The position numbers and the translations under genes are program-made. Of a DNA stretch of 64,000 nucleotides, positions 42,823-50,878 are shown piece by piece. Numbering within the stretch: position 1 is the stretch's first letter; each line of letters opens with the position of its first letter. This stretch comes from Candidatus Uhrbacteria bacterium (GTDB lineage Bacteria > Patescibacteriota > Patescibacteriia > 2-12-FULL-60-25), in the NCBI GenBank assembly GCA_020850575.1, contig JADZEJ010000007.1, positions 1-64,000 of the forward strand, written 5' to 3'. The notes beneath the pieces were generated by a model. The model was not told where the DNA came from. It did no database searches and worked only from the letters and a program-made list of their open reading frames with translations.

Positions 42823-43737
42823 TTAAATTGCCACAGGAATTGATTTAATTCCTGGATGAGGAAAGTAATCTTCCAAAAGAAAATGTTCTTTTCGAAAATC
42901 AAAAAAATCGGTCACCGAGGGATCAATTTTCATCGTTGCCAATGTTTTTGGTTCACGAGCTAACATCGTTTCAACTGCTGGAATCTGATCGACATAAATA
43001 TGCGCATCCGAAAAACTATGTATATACTCATACGGAATCGTTCCCGTCGCCTGAGCAATCATCATAAGTAAAGCTCCGTATTGAACCATATTAGCCGGCA
43101 CACCAACCGGTACATCTGCAGAGCGTTGAAACATGTGTAATGTCAACCTGTTATCCATGACTCTCAAATGAATCCATCCATGACAAGGTGCAACAACTAC
43201 TTTTTGACACTTTCCTTGCCCTCGAATTGTATACTGCGGAATCCACGGCGATATAAAATGAGTTCGTAAATGTGGAAATTCACGAATCTGTTCAAGAATA
43301 TGTTTAAATTGATTAAAAACATCACCTTCAGCCGTTGGAAAATCATGAAAAGCCGCACCGTAAGACCCGGGTCCCAAATCTCCAGCTTCAAGTCCACGTT
43401 TAGCACACTTCTCGGGCACAACCCATGATTGCCACCAGTGACACCCAAAAGATTCCAATTGTGACTGAGTTCGTGCTCCATTCACAAATCCACACATTTC
43501 TGCGATTGCTTGTTTCCAAATCGTAACTGGTAAACGATCTGATTCTCCCGGAGCCATATTACGTTCATTGATAATCGGAAATCCATTATCAAATTTATAA
43601 TGAAGCGGATTTGGACCCATTAAGGTCAAAGCATCCACACCCTGTTGACTGTTAGTCCTCTCACCTTTTTCATAAATATCACGCAATAAACGCTGATATT
43701 GCGAGTCCGGAGTTCGCTCCAAAATAGGCTTCATCAT
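42823..43737 (-). CDS. thyA: Thymidylate synthase ThyA, divergent
   Basis: Converts dUMP to dTMP using methylene-tetrahydrofolate. The catalytic cysteine is in VVAPCHGWIHLRV. The phosphate-binding arginine and downstream loop read FQRSADVPVGVPANMVQYG, SFSDAHIYVDQ carries the dUMP contacts, and the tail PHPGIKSIPVAI ends in the conserved Val-Ala-Ile. The N-terminal third departs from the classic form. The DRTGTG loop is replaced by GERTNSQQG, and RRIIVSAW by LRTHFISPW, so one of two adjacent arginines is missing. At 304 residues it exceeds the usual 264. Two adjacent ATGs open the gene; the first is used here. Confidence 0.93.
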   Translation of the reverse strand: MMKPILERTPDSQYQRLLRDIYEKGERTNSQQGVDALTLMGPNPLHYKFDNGFPIINERNMAPGESDRLPVTIWKQAIAEMCGFVNGARTQSQLESFGCHWWQSWVVPEKCAKRGLEAGDLGPGSYGAAFHDFPTAEGDVFNQFKHILEQIREFPHLRTHFISPWIPQYTIRGQGKCQKVVVAPCHGWIHLRVMDNRLTLHMFQRSADVPVGVPANMVQYGALLMMIAQATGTIPYEYIHSFSDAHIYVDQIPAVETMLAREPKTLATMKIDPSVTDFFDFRKEHFLLEDYFPHPGIKSIPVAI

Positions 43738-43746
43738 ATAAATCCA

Positions 43747-43807
43747 AATGTAACAATCAATACGACAACCTAACAGAGACTGTCAAGTGATAGTCACCAT
43801 GTCGTAT
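43747..43807 (-). promoter_or_regulatory. thyA upstream region: nested inverted repeats and promoter-like boxes
   Basis: ATACGACA (43760-43767) and TGTCGTAT (43800-43807) form an inverted repeat. A second one, GACTGTCA/TGATAGTC, lies inside it (43778-43795). TTGACA (minus, 43781-43786) falls within the inner repeat. The nearest -10, TATTGA, is 18 bp away and weak. An extended -10 TG-T-TACATT (43747-43755) ends nine bases before the ATG. Confidence 0.45.
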
Positions 43808-43940
43808 CATTAAGCATGTACCTTATTATTAAAGAAAATGCTATTAATAGAACAAAGTTCTTATTCAAACAAATAACTAACCAAAGCCCAAAGCCGATGA
43901 AATAGTTTTATTGACAATTATTCGCTATACTCTAAGCAAT

Positions 43941-44690
43941 ATGAATAAAACCCTACCAAGCGTCATTACTCTCATAAAGGAGTCTTGGAATCAATTTAAA
44001 AATACCTGGAATGAAAGCTCCAAAGTCTCAATGTGGATATTGTATCTCAGTTTGGTCAGTTTTTTTCTTTCTATCATCGAAAAATTTGCACCAAACGCCC
44101 GTACATGGCTTTTTCCTATTGATATCACAATTGCAGTTATCTCGATTTGGGTAGGGATTCGCATGATGCAAGTTATGCTCGACATCGAAGATGGAAAAAA
44201 GCCAAATCTAACAAAAGAAATTCAAAAAAAAGCTTGGTCCTTATTTTGGCCAATGCTCTGGATAGGATTACTTCAAGGTATTGTGACACTCGGTGGAGTA
44301 TTACTTCTAATTATCCCGGGTATCTTCATCGGTTTCGCGGTAACATTTGCTCCATATTATCTTTTAGACGAAAACAAACGTGGTCTAACGTCACTCTCAG
44401 CATCACTCGCCCTCGTAAAAGGACGCTGGTGGGCAACTTGGTGGCGTTTATTTGCTGGTAATATGATTATTGGACTTGGAATTGTGTCGCTCATCGTTCT
44501 CGCTAATATATGTATTGGTCTTGCCATTGGTCAAACAAATTTCATGATAGCCATTCGCAACCCCCAACTCGCTGATCCACTCGTCATTGGTATCCAAAAT
44601 TTAATAGAGGGAATCATAAGTGCAGCTTTCTTGCCTTTCATAACCCTTTACAGTGTCAAAGTCTTTCGTGCCTTGGAAAAGTCTCGTTAG
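43941..44690 (+). CDS. Polytopic membrane protein, 249 aa
   Basis: Start at the ATG at 43941, nine bases after a TATACT. About six hydrophobic segments lie at roughly 28-48, 62-82, 103-130, 135-152, 178-205 and 218-240. Cytoplasmic loops are basic, with LVKGRWWATWWRLFAGNMIIG between the fourth and fifth helices. The GGVLLLIIPGIFIGFAV segment resembles the DUF975/YciC-like membrane families, but I cannot assign one firmly. It is 27 bp upstream of gatB on the same strand. No catalytic motif is seen. Confidence 0.8.
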   Translation: MNKTLPSVITLIKESWNQFKNTWNESSKVSMWILYLSLVSFFLSIIEKFAPNARTWLFPIDITIAVISIWVGIRMMQVMLDIEDGKKPNLTKEIQKKAWSLFWPMLWIGLLQGIVTLGGVLLLIIPGIFIGFAVTFAPYYLLDENKRGLTSLSASLALVKGRWWATWWRLFAGNMIIGLGIVSLIVLANICIGLAIGQTNFMIAIRNPQLADPLVIGIQNLIEGIISAAFLPFITLYSVKVFRALEKSR

Positions 44691-44717
44691 AAGTGCTAGG
44701 CTGAACACACTACCAGT

Positions 44718-46253
44718 ATGAAACTCATTCCAATTATCGGTCTTGAAGTCCATGTTCAGCTAAAAACAGCATCAAAAATGTTTTGTAGTTGCGCTAATGT
44801 TGATGATGGCGCACCACCAAATTCAGCTATTTGTCCTGTCTGCACCGGTCAACCAGGCGCCCTTCCAGCCCTAAATAGCAAAGCCATAGAACTCGGCGTC
44901 AAAGTTGGTTTAGCTTTAAATTGCTCAATTCCTGATCTTTCAATTTTTGATCGTAAAAACTACTTCTACCCGGACTTACCAAAAGGGTATCAAATCTCTC
45001 AATTCTACGAACCCATTGCCGAACACGGCTATATCGAATTCGATGTGCCTAAGGCTCAACCTCCACGTGATCATATTCGAATTAACATCACACGGGCACA
45101 TCTTGAAGAAGATGCGGCAAAAAATGCTCACATTGCAGATTCCGACAGTCATGCGACCTACGTCGATTATAATCGCGCCGGAACTCCACTCATCGAGATC
45201 GTAAGCGAACCAGAAATTCGTTCTCCCCAAGAAGCGAAAGCGTATTTGCAAGAAATGCGTGCAATCTTACGCACACTCAAAGCCTCAGACGCAGACATGG
45301 AAAAAGGTCAAATGCGCTGCGATGCCAACATTTCTCTCATCGAAGTAGACGACAACAATCTCCCGCGCAAACAAGGATTTAATCCAAAAATCGAGATAAA
45401 AAATCTTAATTCCTTCAAAGCTGTTGAACGCGCTCTCACATACGAAATCGAACGTCAAACCAGAGAATACGAATCCGGTCGCATCCCTGTTGGAGCCACT
45501 CGTGGTTGGGATGAAAATAAAAACCAAACTTTTGAACAACGTCTCAAAGAAACAAACGCCGATTATCGTTATTTTCCAGAACCAGATCTCCCACCGCAAG
45601 ACTTACTCGCTATTCGTGAACACCTTATCCATCGTATGCCAGAACTTCCACAAGCAAAACGCACTCGTCTCATGAACGAATGGGGTTTTTCTAAACCAGA
45701 TGCTGAATTTTTAGTCGAAAATGCCTGGGACGAATATGCAGAACACGTCATGGGTGAATTAGGCGGCTGGATGGAAGCAACCGATGATTCAGCTTCTTCT
45801 GGCGGCGAATTAGTAAGTGAACGTAAAAAAGCATTAGCAAAACTCGCCGGTGGCTGGTTAACATCAAAACTGGCCGGTATTTTAACGGAAAAGAATCTAA
45901 CGATAAAAGAGTGTAAAATTGAGGCCGAAGATTTTGCTGAACTGTTACATCTCCTCGACAAAGGTGAAATCGGAAGCGCGAATGCTCAAAAACTTCTTGT
46001 AATGATGGTCGAAACCGGTGATGACCCATCTCATCTCATGGAGCGTCATAATCTTGGACAAAACATGGATATCACCGCATTAACTAAAATAATCCGCGAT
46101 ATCATCAAAAACTCACCTGACCAAGTCTCCCAAGTCAAACAAGGTAAGCTCGGTATTCTCAAGTGGTTTGTCGGTGCTGTTATGAAAGCCACCGAAGGAA
46201 AAGCAAATCCAACCATTGCCGAAGAAATAATAAAAAAAGAAATCGGAGAATAA
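44718..46253 (+). CDS. gatB: Asp/Glu-tRNA amidotransferase subunit B
   Basis: Kinase and tRNA-binding subunit of GatCAB, which amidates misacylated Glu-tRNA(Gln) or Asp-tRNA(Asn). The family start IIGLEVHVQLKTASKMFCSC carries a zinc-type Cys pair that is completed by ICPVCTGQPGALP. RKNYFYPDLPKGYQISQ, EEDAAKNAH, DYNRAGTPLIEIVSEP and MEKGQMRCDANIS follow. The C-terminal YqeY-like domain (about 360-511) ends in AIMKATEGKANP-type sequence. The length of 511 is slightly over the usual 475-480. gatA and gatC are not in this window. Its stop codon lies in the loop of the terminator. Confidence 0.97.
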   Translation: MKLIPIIGLEVHVQLKTASKMFCSCANVDDGAPPNSAICPVCTGQPGALPALNSKAIELGVKVGLALNCSIPDLSIFDRKNYFYPDLPKGYQISQFYEPIAEHGYIEFDVPKAQPPRDHIRINITRAHLEEDAAKNAHIADSDSHATYVDYNRAGTPLIEIVSEPEIRSPQEAKAYLQEMRAILRTLKASDADMEKGQMRCDANISLIEVDDNNLPRKQGFNPKIEIKNLNSFKAVERALTYEIERQTREYESGRIPVGATRGWDENKNQTFEQRLKETNADYRYFPEPDLPPQDLLAIREHLIHRMPELPQAKRTRLMNEWGFSKPDAEFLVENAWDEYAEHVMGELGGWMEATDDSASSGGELVSERKKALAKLAGGWLTSKLAGILTEKNLTIKECKIEAEDFAELLHLLDKGEIGSANAQKLLVMMVETGDDPSHLMERHNLGQNMDITALTKIIRDIIKNSPDQVSQVKQGKLGILKWFVGAVMKATEGKANPTIAEEIIKKEIGE

Positions 46254-46268
46254 CTCCGATTTTTTTAT
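46240..46268. terminator. Bidirectional terminator between gatB and miaA
   Basis: The 9-bp stem AAATCGGAG/CTCCGATTT has loop AATAA, which contains the gatB stop codon. T tracts follow on the plus strand (TTTTTTT) and, for miaA, on the minus strand (TTTCTTTTTTT). Confidence 0.88.
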
Positions 46269-47167
46269 TATTGCGATGCAATAAATTGCTCAACTAAGGC
46301 TATCGCCTCAGTTTCATCTGACACCCAATGAATTCGAGGATCTCGTCGAAACCAAGTCATCTGCCTTTTAGCAAAAGCCCAAGTGTCTTTTTTAATCATT
46401 TCGATAGCCAAAGGCAAATCCCATTCCCCTGCAATAACTTTTACTAATTGCGGATATCCTATAGATGTCATTGAAATCGCATCCAGTGGAACCCCTGATT
46501 CAATCAATCGTTGTACTTCGTCAATCCAACCACGCGCAATCATTACTTCCACCATCGATTCCATGCGTGCACGAAGAACATCAGGAGAATGACGGAGACC
46601 GATCTGCAAAGATCGAATTAAGGGCGAGCCCATTATTTTTTGTGCGGTAAACGGCGTTCCCGTCATCGTTGCAACTTCCAAAGCACGCAGCACGCGTCGA
46701 GGATTTTTTAAATCAACACAAGTCGCCGCATCCGGATCACATGCTAATAAGTCAGCAACTAAATCTTTTAATGATTTTTGCTCCATGAATTTACGCCAAG
46801 CTTCTTGCGGTGGAACTTTAGGATACTGTGGATTATCAACAATAGAACGAATATACAAACCTGTTCCACCTACAAGCAGAGGAAGTTTTTGACGACCGGC
46901 AATGCTCAAAATATTACCATGAGCCATATCACGCCATTCAGATACCGTAATCGCTAATTTTGGATCTAGAAAAGCATATAAATGATGTGGAACAATAAAC
47001 AAATCATCGGGCACACTCGTCCCAATTTCAAGCCCCCGATAAATTTGACGTGAATCAGCATTCACGATTTCACCCTGATAATGCTGCGCTAAGGCAATCG
47101 CTAAAGTCGACTTCCCAGAAGCCGTTGGTCCAACTACGCAAACAACTTTTGGAAGAACATCGGACAT
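46268..47167 (-). CDS. miaA: tRNA dimethylallyltransferase MiaA
   Basis: Adds an isopentenyl group to A37 of tRNAs reading UNN codons. The P-loop VVGPTASGKSTLAIALA is at residues 10-27. VNADSRQIYRGLEIGTSVP contains the catalytic Asp, HHLYAFLDP and LLVGGTGLYIRSIVD are typical, and AKRQMTWFRRDPRIHW lies near the C-terminus. The 299-residue length is normal. It begins five bp after the miaB stop, so one minus-strand unit carries both enzymes of ms2i6A37 synthesis. Confidence 0.97.
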   Translation of the reverse strand: MSDVLPKVVCVVGPTASGKSTLAIALAQHYQGEIVNADSRQIYRGLEIGTSVPDDLFIVPHHLYAFLDPKLAITVSEWRDMAHGNILSIAGRQKLPLLVGGTGLYIRSIVDNPQYPKVPPQEAWRKFMEQKSLKDLVADLLACDPDAATCVDLKNPRRVLRALEVATMTGTPFTAQKIMGSPLIRSLQIGLRHSPDVLRARMESMVEVMIARGWIDEVQRLIESGVPLDAISMTSIGYPQLVKVIAGEWDLPLAIEMIKKDTWAFAKRQMTWFRRDPRIHWVSDETEAIALVEQFIASQ

Positions 47168-47172
47168 ATGTG

Positions 47173-48546
47173 CTACAGAATTACTTCACCCAACAACTGC
47201 CATTCCATCGCCAACCTGATTTGAACTAAAACGATAGATCCAATCGTAATTCCTTCTTTAACGGGAAATGACACTCGTTTCATTTCATTCGAATTCCCAG
47301 AAGCTGTTCCATTTTTTATTGCATCCACTAAAACGGAGACAGTTTTTCCAATATACGCTTGATTTTTTCGCTTTGTCGTCTCTTCCATCAGAGATTGTAA
47401 AATTCCCCAACGTCTTTTCTTTTCTTCTTTAGGTACATCATCCTGAAACAACTTTACACCCAGTGTACCAGAACGCGGGCTATACTGTGCTGTATACGAA
47501 ATATCAAAATCACATTCACGATACAAAGACACAGTTTCATCGAATTGGTCCGCCGTTTCACCAGGAAAACCAACAATAATATCTGTGCCCAAAGCAATAC
47601 CAGGACGTTTTGCTTTAATTTTTTGAATAACGTGTAAAAATTGTTCACGAGTATATTTACGATTCATTCGAGATAAAACAGCTGTACTCCCCGCTTGAAC
47701 GGGCAAATGCAAATAATTAACCTGTTTAGGTAAACATAAAGCATCTATCACTTCATCCGTCATTGAATTTGGATGCGGCGCTGTCCAATGCAATCTTTCC
47801 AATCCAGGAATCTGTTGTATCTCCCATAACAATTCCGCAAAATGGTTCAATTGAAGAGATGGAATGATCGTATAATCACGAACATATGGATTATTCACAG
47901 AAAAACAGTCTTGATCCGGCGCTTTATACGAATTTACCGTTTGACCAAGTAACGTAATTTCAACGACACCATGTTCCACTAAATCCCGAATTTCATTCAA
48001 AATATCTTTTGCCGGACGATTCCGTTCCATTCCGCGCGCATACGGAACGACACAATACGTACAAAATTTATTACACCCGGTCTGAATCGTCACAAAAGCC
48101 TGAGCCGAAGGCACGCGTAAAGGTTGTAATTTCAAATAATCGACTTCGAGTGAATCGGAATTTACTAAATCCGGACGAAGTTCCGCAATCCATCGAGGCA
48201 AATGAACCATTTGTGGTGTAGGAAAGTACAAATCCACAGGATCCATTTTGGCTTTAAATTCCTGTTTCTTATCTCTACCGGCCATACAACCAGTAACCGC
48301 AACAATTACCTCTGGACGCTTTTGTTTAAGCTTAATCATGTCTTCCATCTTGCCATAAACTCGTTCCTCAGCCGTCTGACGAACCGAACATGTGTTAAAC
48401 AAAATCACATCTGCAACGGATTCATCTTCCGTTTCAATAAAACCTAAATTCGCCAAAACACCTGCAATTCGTTCAGAATCATTCTTGTTCATCTGGCAAC
48501 CATAGGTAACTAAATGAAATTTTGGTTGTTGTGAGCCTGCGTTCAT
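47173..48546 (-). CDS. miaB: tRNA-2-methylthio-N6-dimethylallyladenosine synthase MiaB
   Basis: Radical-SAM methylthiotransferase that acts on the product of MiaA. The N-terminal UPF0004 domain shows VTYGCQMNKNDSE with NTCSVRQTAEE and VTGCMAG, giving three Cys for the auxiliary cluster. The radical-SAM cluster is GCNKFCTYCVVPYARG (C-x3-C-x2-C), and a TRAM domain closes the protein. I place the start at the ATG at 48544-48546 because an extended -10 (TGTTACGGT) ends seven bases before it. A GTG three codons upstream is the alternative. It is upstream of miaA on the same strand. Confidence 0.96.
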   Translation of the reverse strand: MNAGSQQPKFHLVTYGCQMNKNDSERIAGVLANLGFIETEDESVADVILFNTCSVRQTAEERVYGKMEDMIKLKQKRPEVIVAVTGCMAGRDKKQEFKAKMDPVDLYFPTPQMVHLPRWIAELRPDLVNSDSLEVDYLKLQPLRVPSAQAFVTIQTGCNKFCTYCVVPYARGMERNRPAKDILNEIRDLVEHGVVEITLLGQTVNSYKAPDQDCFSVNNPYVRDYTIIPSLQLNHFAELLWEIQQIPGLERLHWTAPHPNSMTDEVIDALCLPKQVNYLHLPVQAGSTAVLSRMNRKYTREQFLHVIQKIKAKRPGIALGTDIIVGFPGETADQFDETVSLYRECDFDISYTAQYSPRSGTLGVKLFQDDVPKEEKKRRWGILQSLMEETTKRKNQAYIGKTVSVLVDAIKNGTASGNSNEMKRVSFPVKEGITIGSIVLVQIRLAMEWQLLGEVIL

Positions 48547-48553
48547 AGGCGGC

Positions 48554-48562
48554 ACCGTAACA
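48554..48562 (-). promoter_or_regulatory. Extended -10 before miaB
   Basis: TG-T-TACGGT on the minus strand ends seven bases before the ATG at 48544-48546. The -10 itself matches consensus at only three positions, so this rests on spacing and the TG element. Confidence 0.35.
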
Positions 48563-48590
48563 TACGTTTACTGAATTTTCCAGGGACTCA

Positions 48591-48599
48591 TGTTATCCT
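48591..48599 (+). promoter_or_regulatory. Extended -10 before the 55-residue gene
   Basis: TG-T-TATCCT ends eight bases before the ATG at 48608, in line with the short -10-to-ATG distance of other genes here. Confidence 0.4.
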
Positions 48600-48607
48600 A
48601 CAACTAT

Positions 48608-48775
48608 ATGCCAATCTCAACCGAACAACAAAAGAAAATCAAACAAACGATCAAAAATTATCGTGAATCTGTAAAAAAAATTTTGATTGAACATCGCGAA
48701 AAAGTACTTGGGGCAGCAAATTCGTTTGACACAAAAAAAGCCGATAATATCCGGAGTCGCATCAAAAAAAACTAA
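48608..48775 (+). CDS. Small basic helical protein, 55 aa
   Basis: From the ATG at 48608 the protein has 55 residues, is very rich in Lys, Gln, Glu and Ile, and has no Cys or membrane segment. A pattern of hydrophobic residues every 3-4 positions suggests one or two helices. It lies alone on the plus strand between the divergent miaB and the convergent eno. It has its own extended -10 but no visible terminator. A short DNA- or RNA-binding role is possible from its charge. Coding status rests on promoter spacing and composition only. Confidence 0.5.
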   Translation: MPISTEQQKKIKQTIKNYRESVKKILIEHREKVLGAANSFDTKKADNIRSRIKKN

Positions 48776-48781
48776 AATAAC

Positions 48782-50050
48782 TTATGCTTTATTGTTCATT
48801 TCACGTTCAATTTCCATGAGGCGATTATATTTTTCTACTCGCTCTGAGCGTGACAATGATCCGGTTTTTATGTATTCGGCACCACATGCAACACTTAAAT
48901 CCGCAATAAACGTACTATCCGTTTCACCTGAACGATGCGAAATAATAACAGCAAATTTTGCCGCTTGTGCTGTTTGAATAGTTTCAACAGTTTCAGAAAG
49001 TGTTCCTATTTGATTCAATTTGATTAAAATCGCAGTTGCGGCTTTTTCTTCAATTCCTTTTTTCAATCGCTCCACATTCGTAACAAAAAAATCATCTCCT
49101 ACCAATAAAGATTTCTTTTTCAAAATCGGAACCGCTTTTTTCCAAGATTGCCAATCATCTTCCGCAAACGGATCTTCAATCGACATGAGTGGATACGTTT
49201 TTTGCCAAGATGCGTAACGTTGCAATAATTCGGAAGATGTCATCTGTCGATTTTCAGCACGAAATACATATAAATCTCGTGCAGCATCATAAAATTCGCT
49301 GGACGCCACATCCGTTGCTAAAGCAACATCTTTTCCTGGTTTATATCCTGCTTTTTTAATTGCATGAATCAGAATTTCAAATGCTTGTTCAACATTTTGT
49401 AATTTTGGAGCAAATCCGCCTTCATCACCTACGGTTGTCGCAAAGCCTTTTGATTGTAATAATCCTGCTAAAACATGAAAAATTTCAGCTCCGGCACGAA
49501 CTCGTTCTGCCATTGTTTTTTGTCGAGGCAGAATCATACACTCCTGAACATCTAAGGACCAATCCGCATGCGCTCCACCGTTTAGCACATTCATCATCGG
49601 TACTGGTAAGTTTGGTTTTTTATCAAACTGAAACGTTTTACACAACGATTGCCACAAGGGAATTCGGCGATGCTGTGCCATCGCCTGAGCAATGGCTAAA
49701 GAAACGGCTAAAATAGCATTCGCGCCAAGCGTAACCTTATTTTCAGTTCCATCCAATTCAATCAACACATGATCCAAATCCTGTTGACGAGACGCATCAA
49801 TCCCGCGTAAAACCGGCGCGATTATCTCGTTTACATGCTTGACTGCCTTCATCACACCTTTACCACCATACCGTTTTCCACCATCTCGCAACTCCAAAGC
49901 TTCATGTGAACCGGTTGATGCCCCGGACGGTACTTTTGCTTCAAACGTAGCTCCCGAAGCTAAACGTACACGACAAGCCACCGTTGGATTTCCCCGTGAA
50001 TCTAAAATTTCACGCGCAACGATTGTTTTTATTTTTGAAGAAGAAAACAT
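48782..50050 (-). CDS. eno: Enolase
   Basis: Converts 2-phosphoglycerate to phosphoenolpyruvate. The 422-residue protein shows REILDSRGNPTVAC, KVPSGASTGSHEALELRDG and VPMMNVLNGGAHADW. The metal ligands lie in DVASSEFYD, SIEDPFAEDDW and VGDDFFVTN. The catalytic lysine is in LIKLNQIGTLSETVET, followed by the SHRSGETDSTFIADL signature and KTGSLSRSERVEKYN. Compared with the family the usual KTGAP is KTGSL. It is downstream of the SIMPL-domain gene (15-bp gap) and convergent with the 55-residue gene. Confidence 0.97.
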   Translation of the reverse strand: MFSSSKIKTIVAREILDSRGNPTVACRVRLASGATFEAKVPSGASTGSHEALELRDGGKRYGGKGVMKAVKHVNEIIAPVLRGIDASRQQDLDHVLIELDGTENKVTLGANAILAVSLAIAQAMAQHRRIPLWQSLCKTFQFDKKPNLPVPMMNVLNGGAHADWSLDVQECMILPRQKTMAERVRAGAEIFHVLAGLLQSKGFATTVGDEGGFAPKLQNVEQAFEILIHAIKKAGYKPGKDVALATDVASSEFYDAARDLYVFRAENRQMTSSELLQRYASWQKTYPLMSIEDPFAEDDWQSWKKAVPILKKKSLLVGDDFFVTNVERLKKGIEEKAATAILIKLNQIGTLSETVETIQTAQAAKFAVIISHRSGETDSTFIADLSVACGAEYIKTGSLSRSERVEKYNRLMEIEREMNNKA

Positions 50051-50065
50051 AAAAAAATTAAAATT

Positions 50066-50827
50066 TTAACGTACTTCGAATGTAATATTCACATGAGAAA
50101 CCACATCTAAAGAACCGCTTTGGATCTCTGGATTCTGTACAGCTCGTTCAAATGAATCCGCCATCTGTGCTTTAGCGTAAACCGGAATAGGAGGAAGTGT
50201 GTTTCCATTAACACCTTCTGAAAAAGTGACAACCTTTACGATACGTAATCCTAATTCTTTAGCGAGTTGATCAGCTTTTTTACGTGCATCCTCAATTGCC
50301 ATGGTGCGAGCGCGTTCCTGCAACGTTTTTGGTTCGTCAATGGTAAATTGAATACCACCGCTTTGATTCATTCCGAGTTCAGCTGATGTAGAAAGTACCT
50401 CACCAGCCTTGTCTAAATCACGCAACTTCACCGTTAAATTCTGATAAATCGTGTAACCGATAATATTTTGTTTACCATCACGCCAGTCAATCTTTGGATT
50501 CAAAGTATAGTTTGATGTTTGCAAGTCTTTATCAGCAATGCCAAGTTTTTTCATCGCAGCGACAATTGCATTCATTTTTTGTGTATTATTTTTTTGTGTT
50601 TCTTTCACGGTTAACGCTTCAGTTTGAACTCCTAAATTAATAATTGCCACGTCAGGCGTAGCCGTAATTTTACCCGTACCATCAATCGTAATCACATCAC
50701 GATCACGAACAGTCTTACCGATAAAATAATATTCTTCTGCGGCATTACGTGCTTTCAAACCAATAAAAATAACAAGCGTAAGCGCAAGTAAACCAAGAGT
50801 TCCTTGAAAAAATTTATTTTGAAACAT
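50066..50827 (-). CDS. SIMPL-domain (DUF541) exported protein
   Basis: A 253-residue protein with one N-terminal hydrophobic segment (about 7-24, GTLGLLALTLVIFIGLKA), acting as anchor or uncleaved signal. The SIMPL domain covers about 40-250: ITIDGTGKITATPDVAIINLGVQT, NYTLNPKIDWRDGKQNIIGY, ARTMAIEDARKKADQLAKELG and a final VSHVNITFEV strand. Family members in other bacteria are periplasmic or membrane-linked proteins with roles in stress or signalling that are not well defined. It is 51 bp downstream of pgk and just upstream of eno, so it appears to sit inside a glycolytic run. Confidence 0.9.
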   Translation of the reverse strand: MFQNKFFQGTLGLLALTLVIFIGLKARNAAEEYYFIGKTVRDRDVITIDGTGKITATPDVAIINLGVQTEALTVKETQKNNTQKMNAIVAAMKKLGIADKDLQTSNYTLNPKIDWRDGKQNIIGYTIYQNLTVKLRDLDKAGEVLSTSAELGMNQSGGIQFTIDEPKTLQERARTMAIEDARKKADQLAKELGLRIVKVVTFSEGVNGNTLPPIPVYAKAQMADSFERAVQNPEIQSGSLDVVSHVNITFEVR

Positions 50828-50878
50828 AGTGAATGTAGCTCGTTTAAATAAAGTAATAAATAATCATTCAACAAAAAC

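Noticed and set aside
43911-43931. TTGACA and TATACT before the gene at 43941 as one promoter
   Set aside because: The boxes are only 9 bp apart, which is too close. TATACT alone with its 9-nt distance to the ATG is the more likely element.
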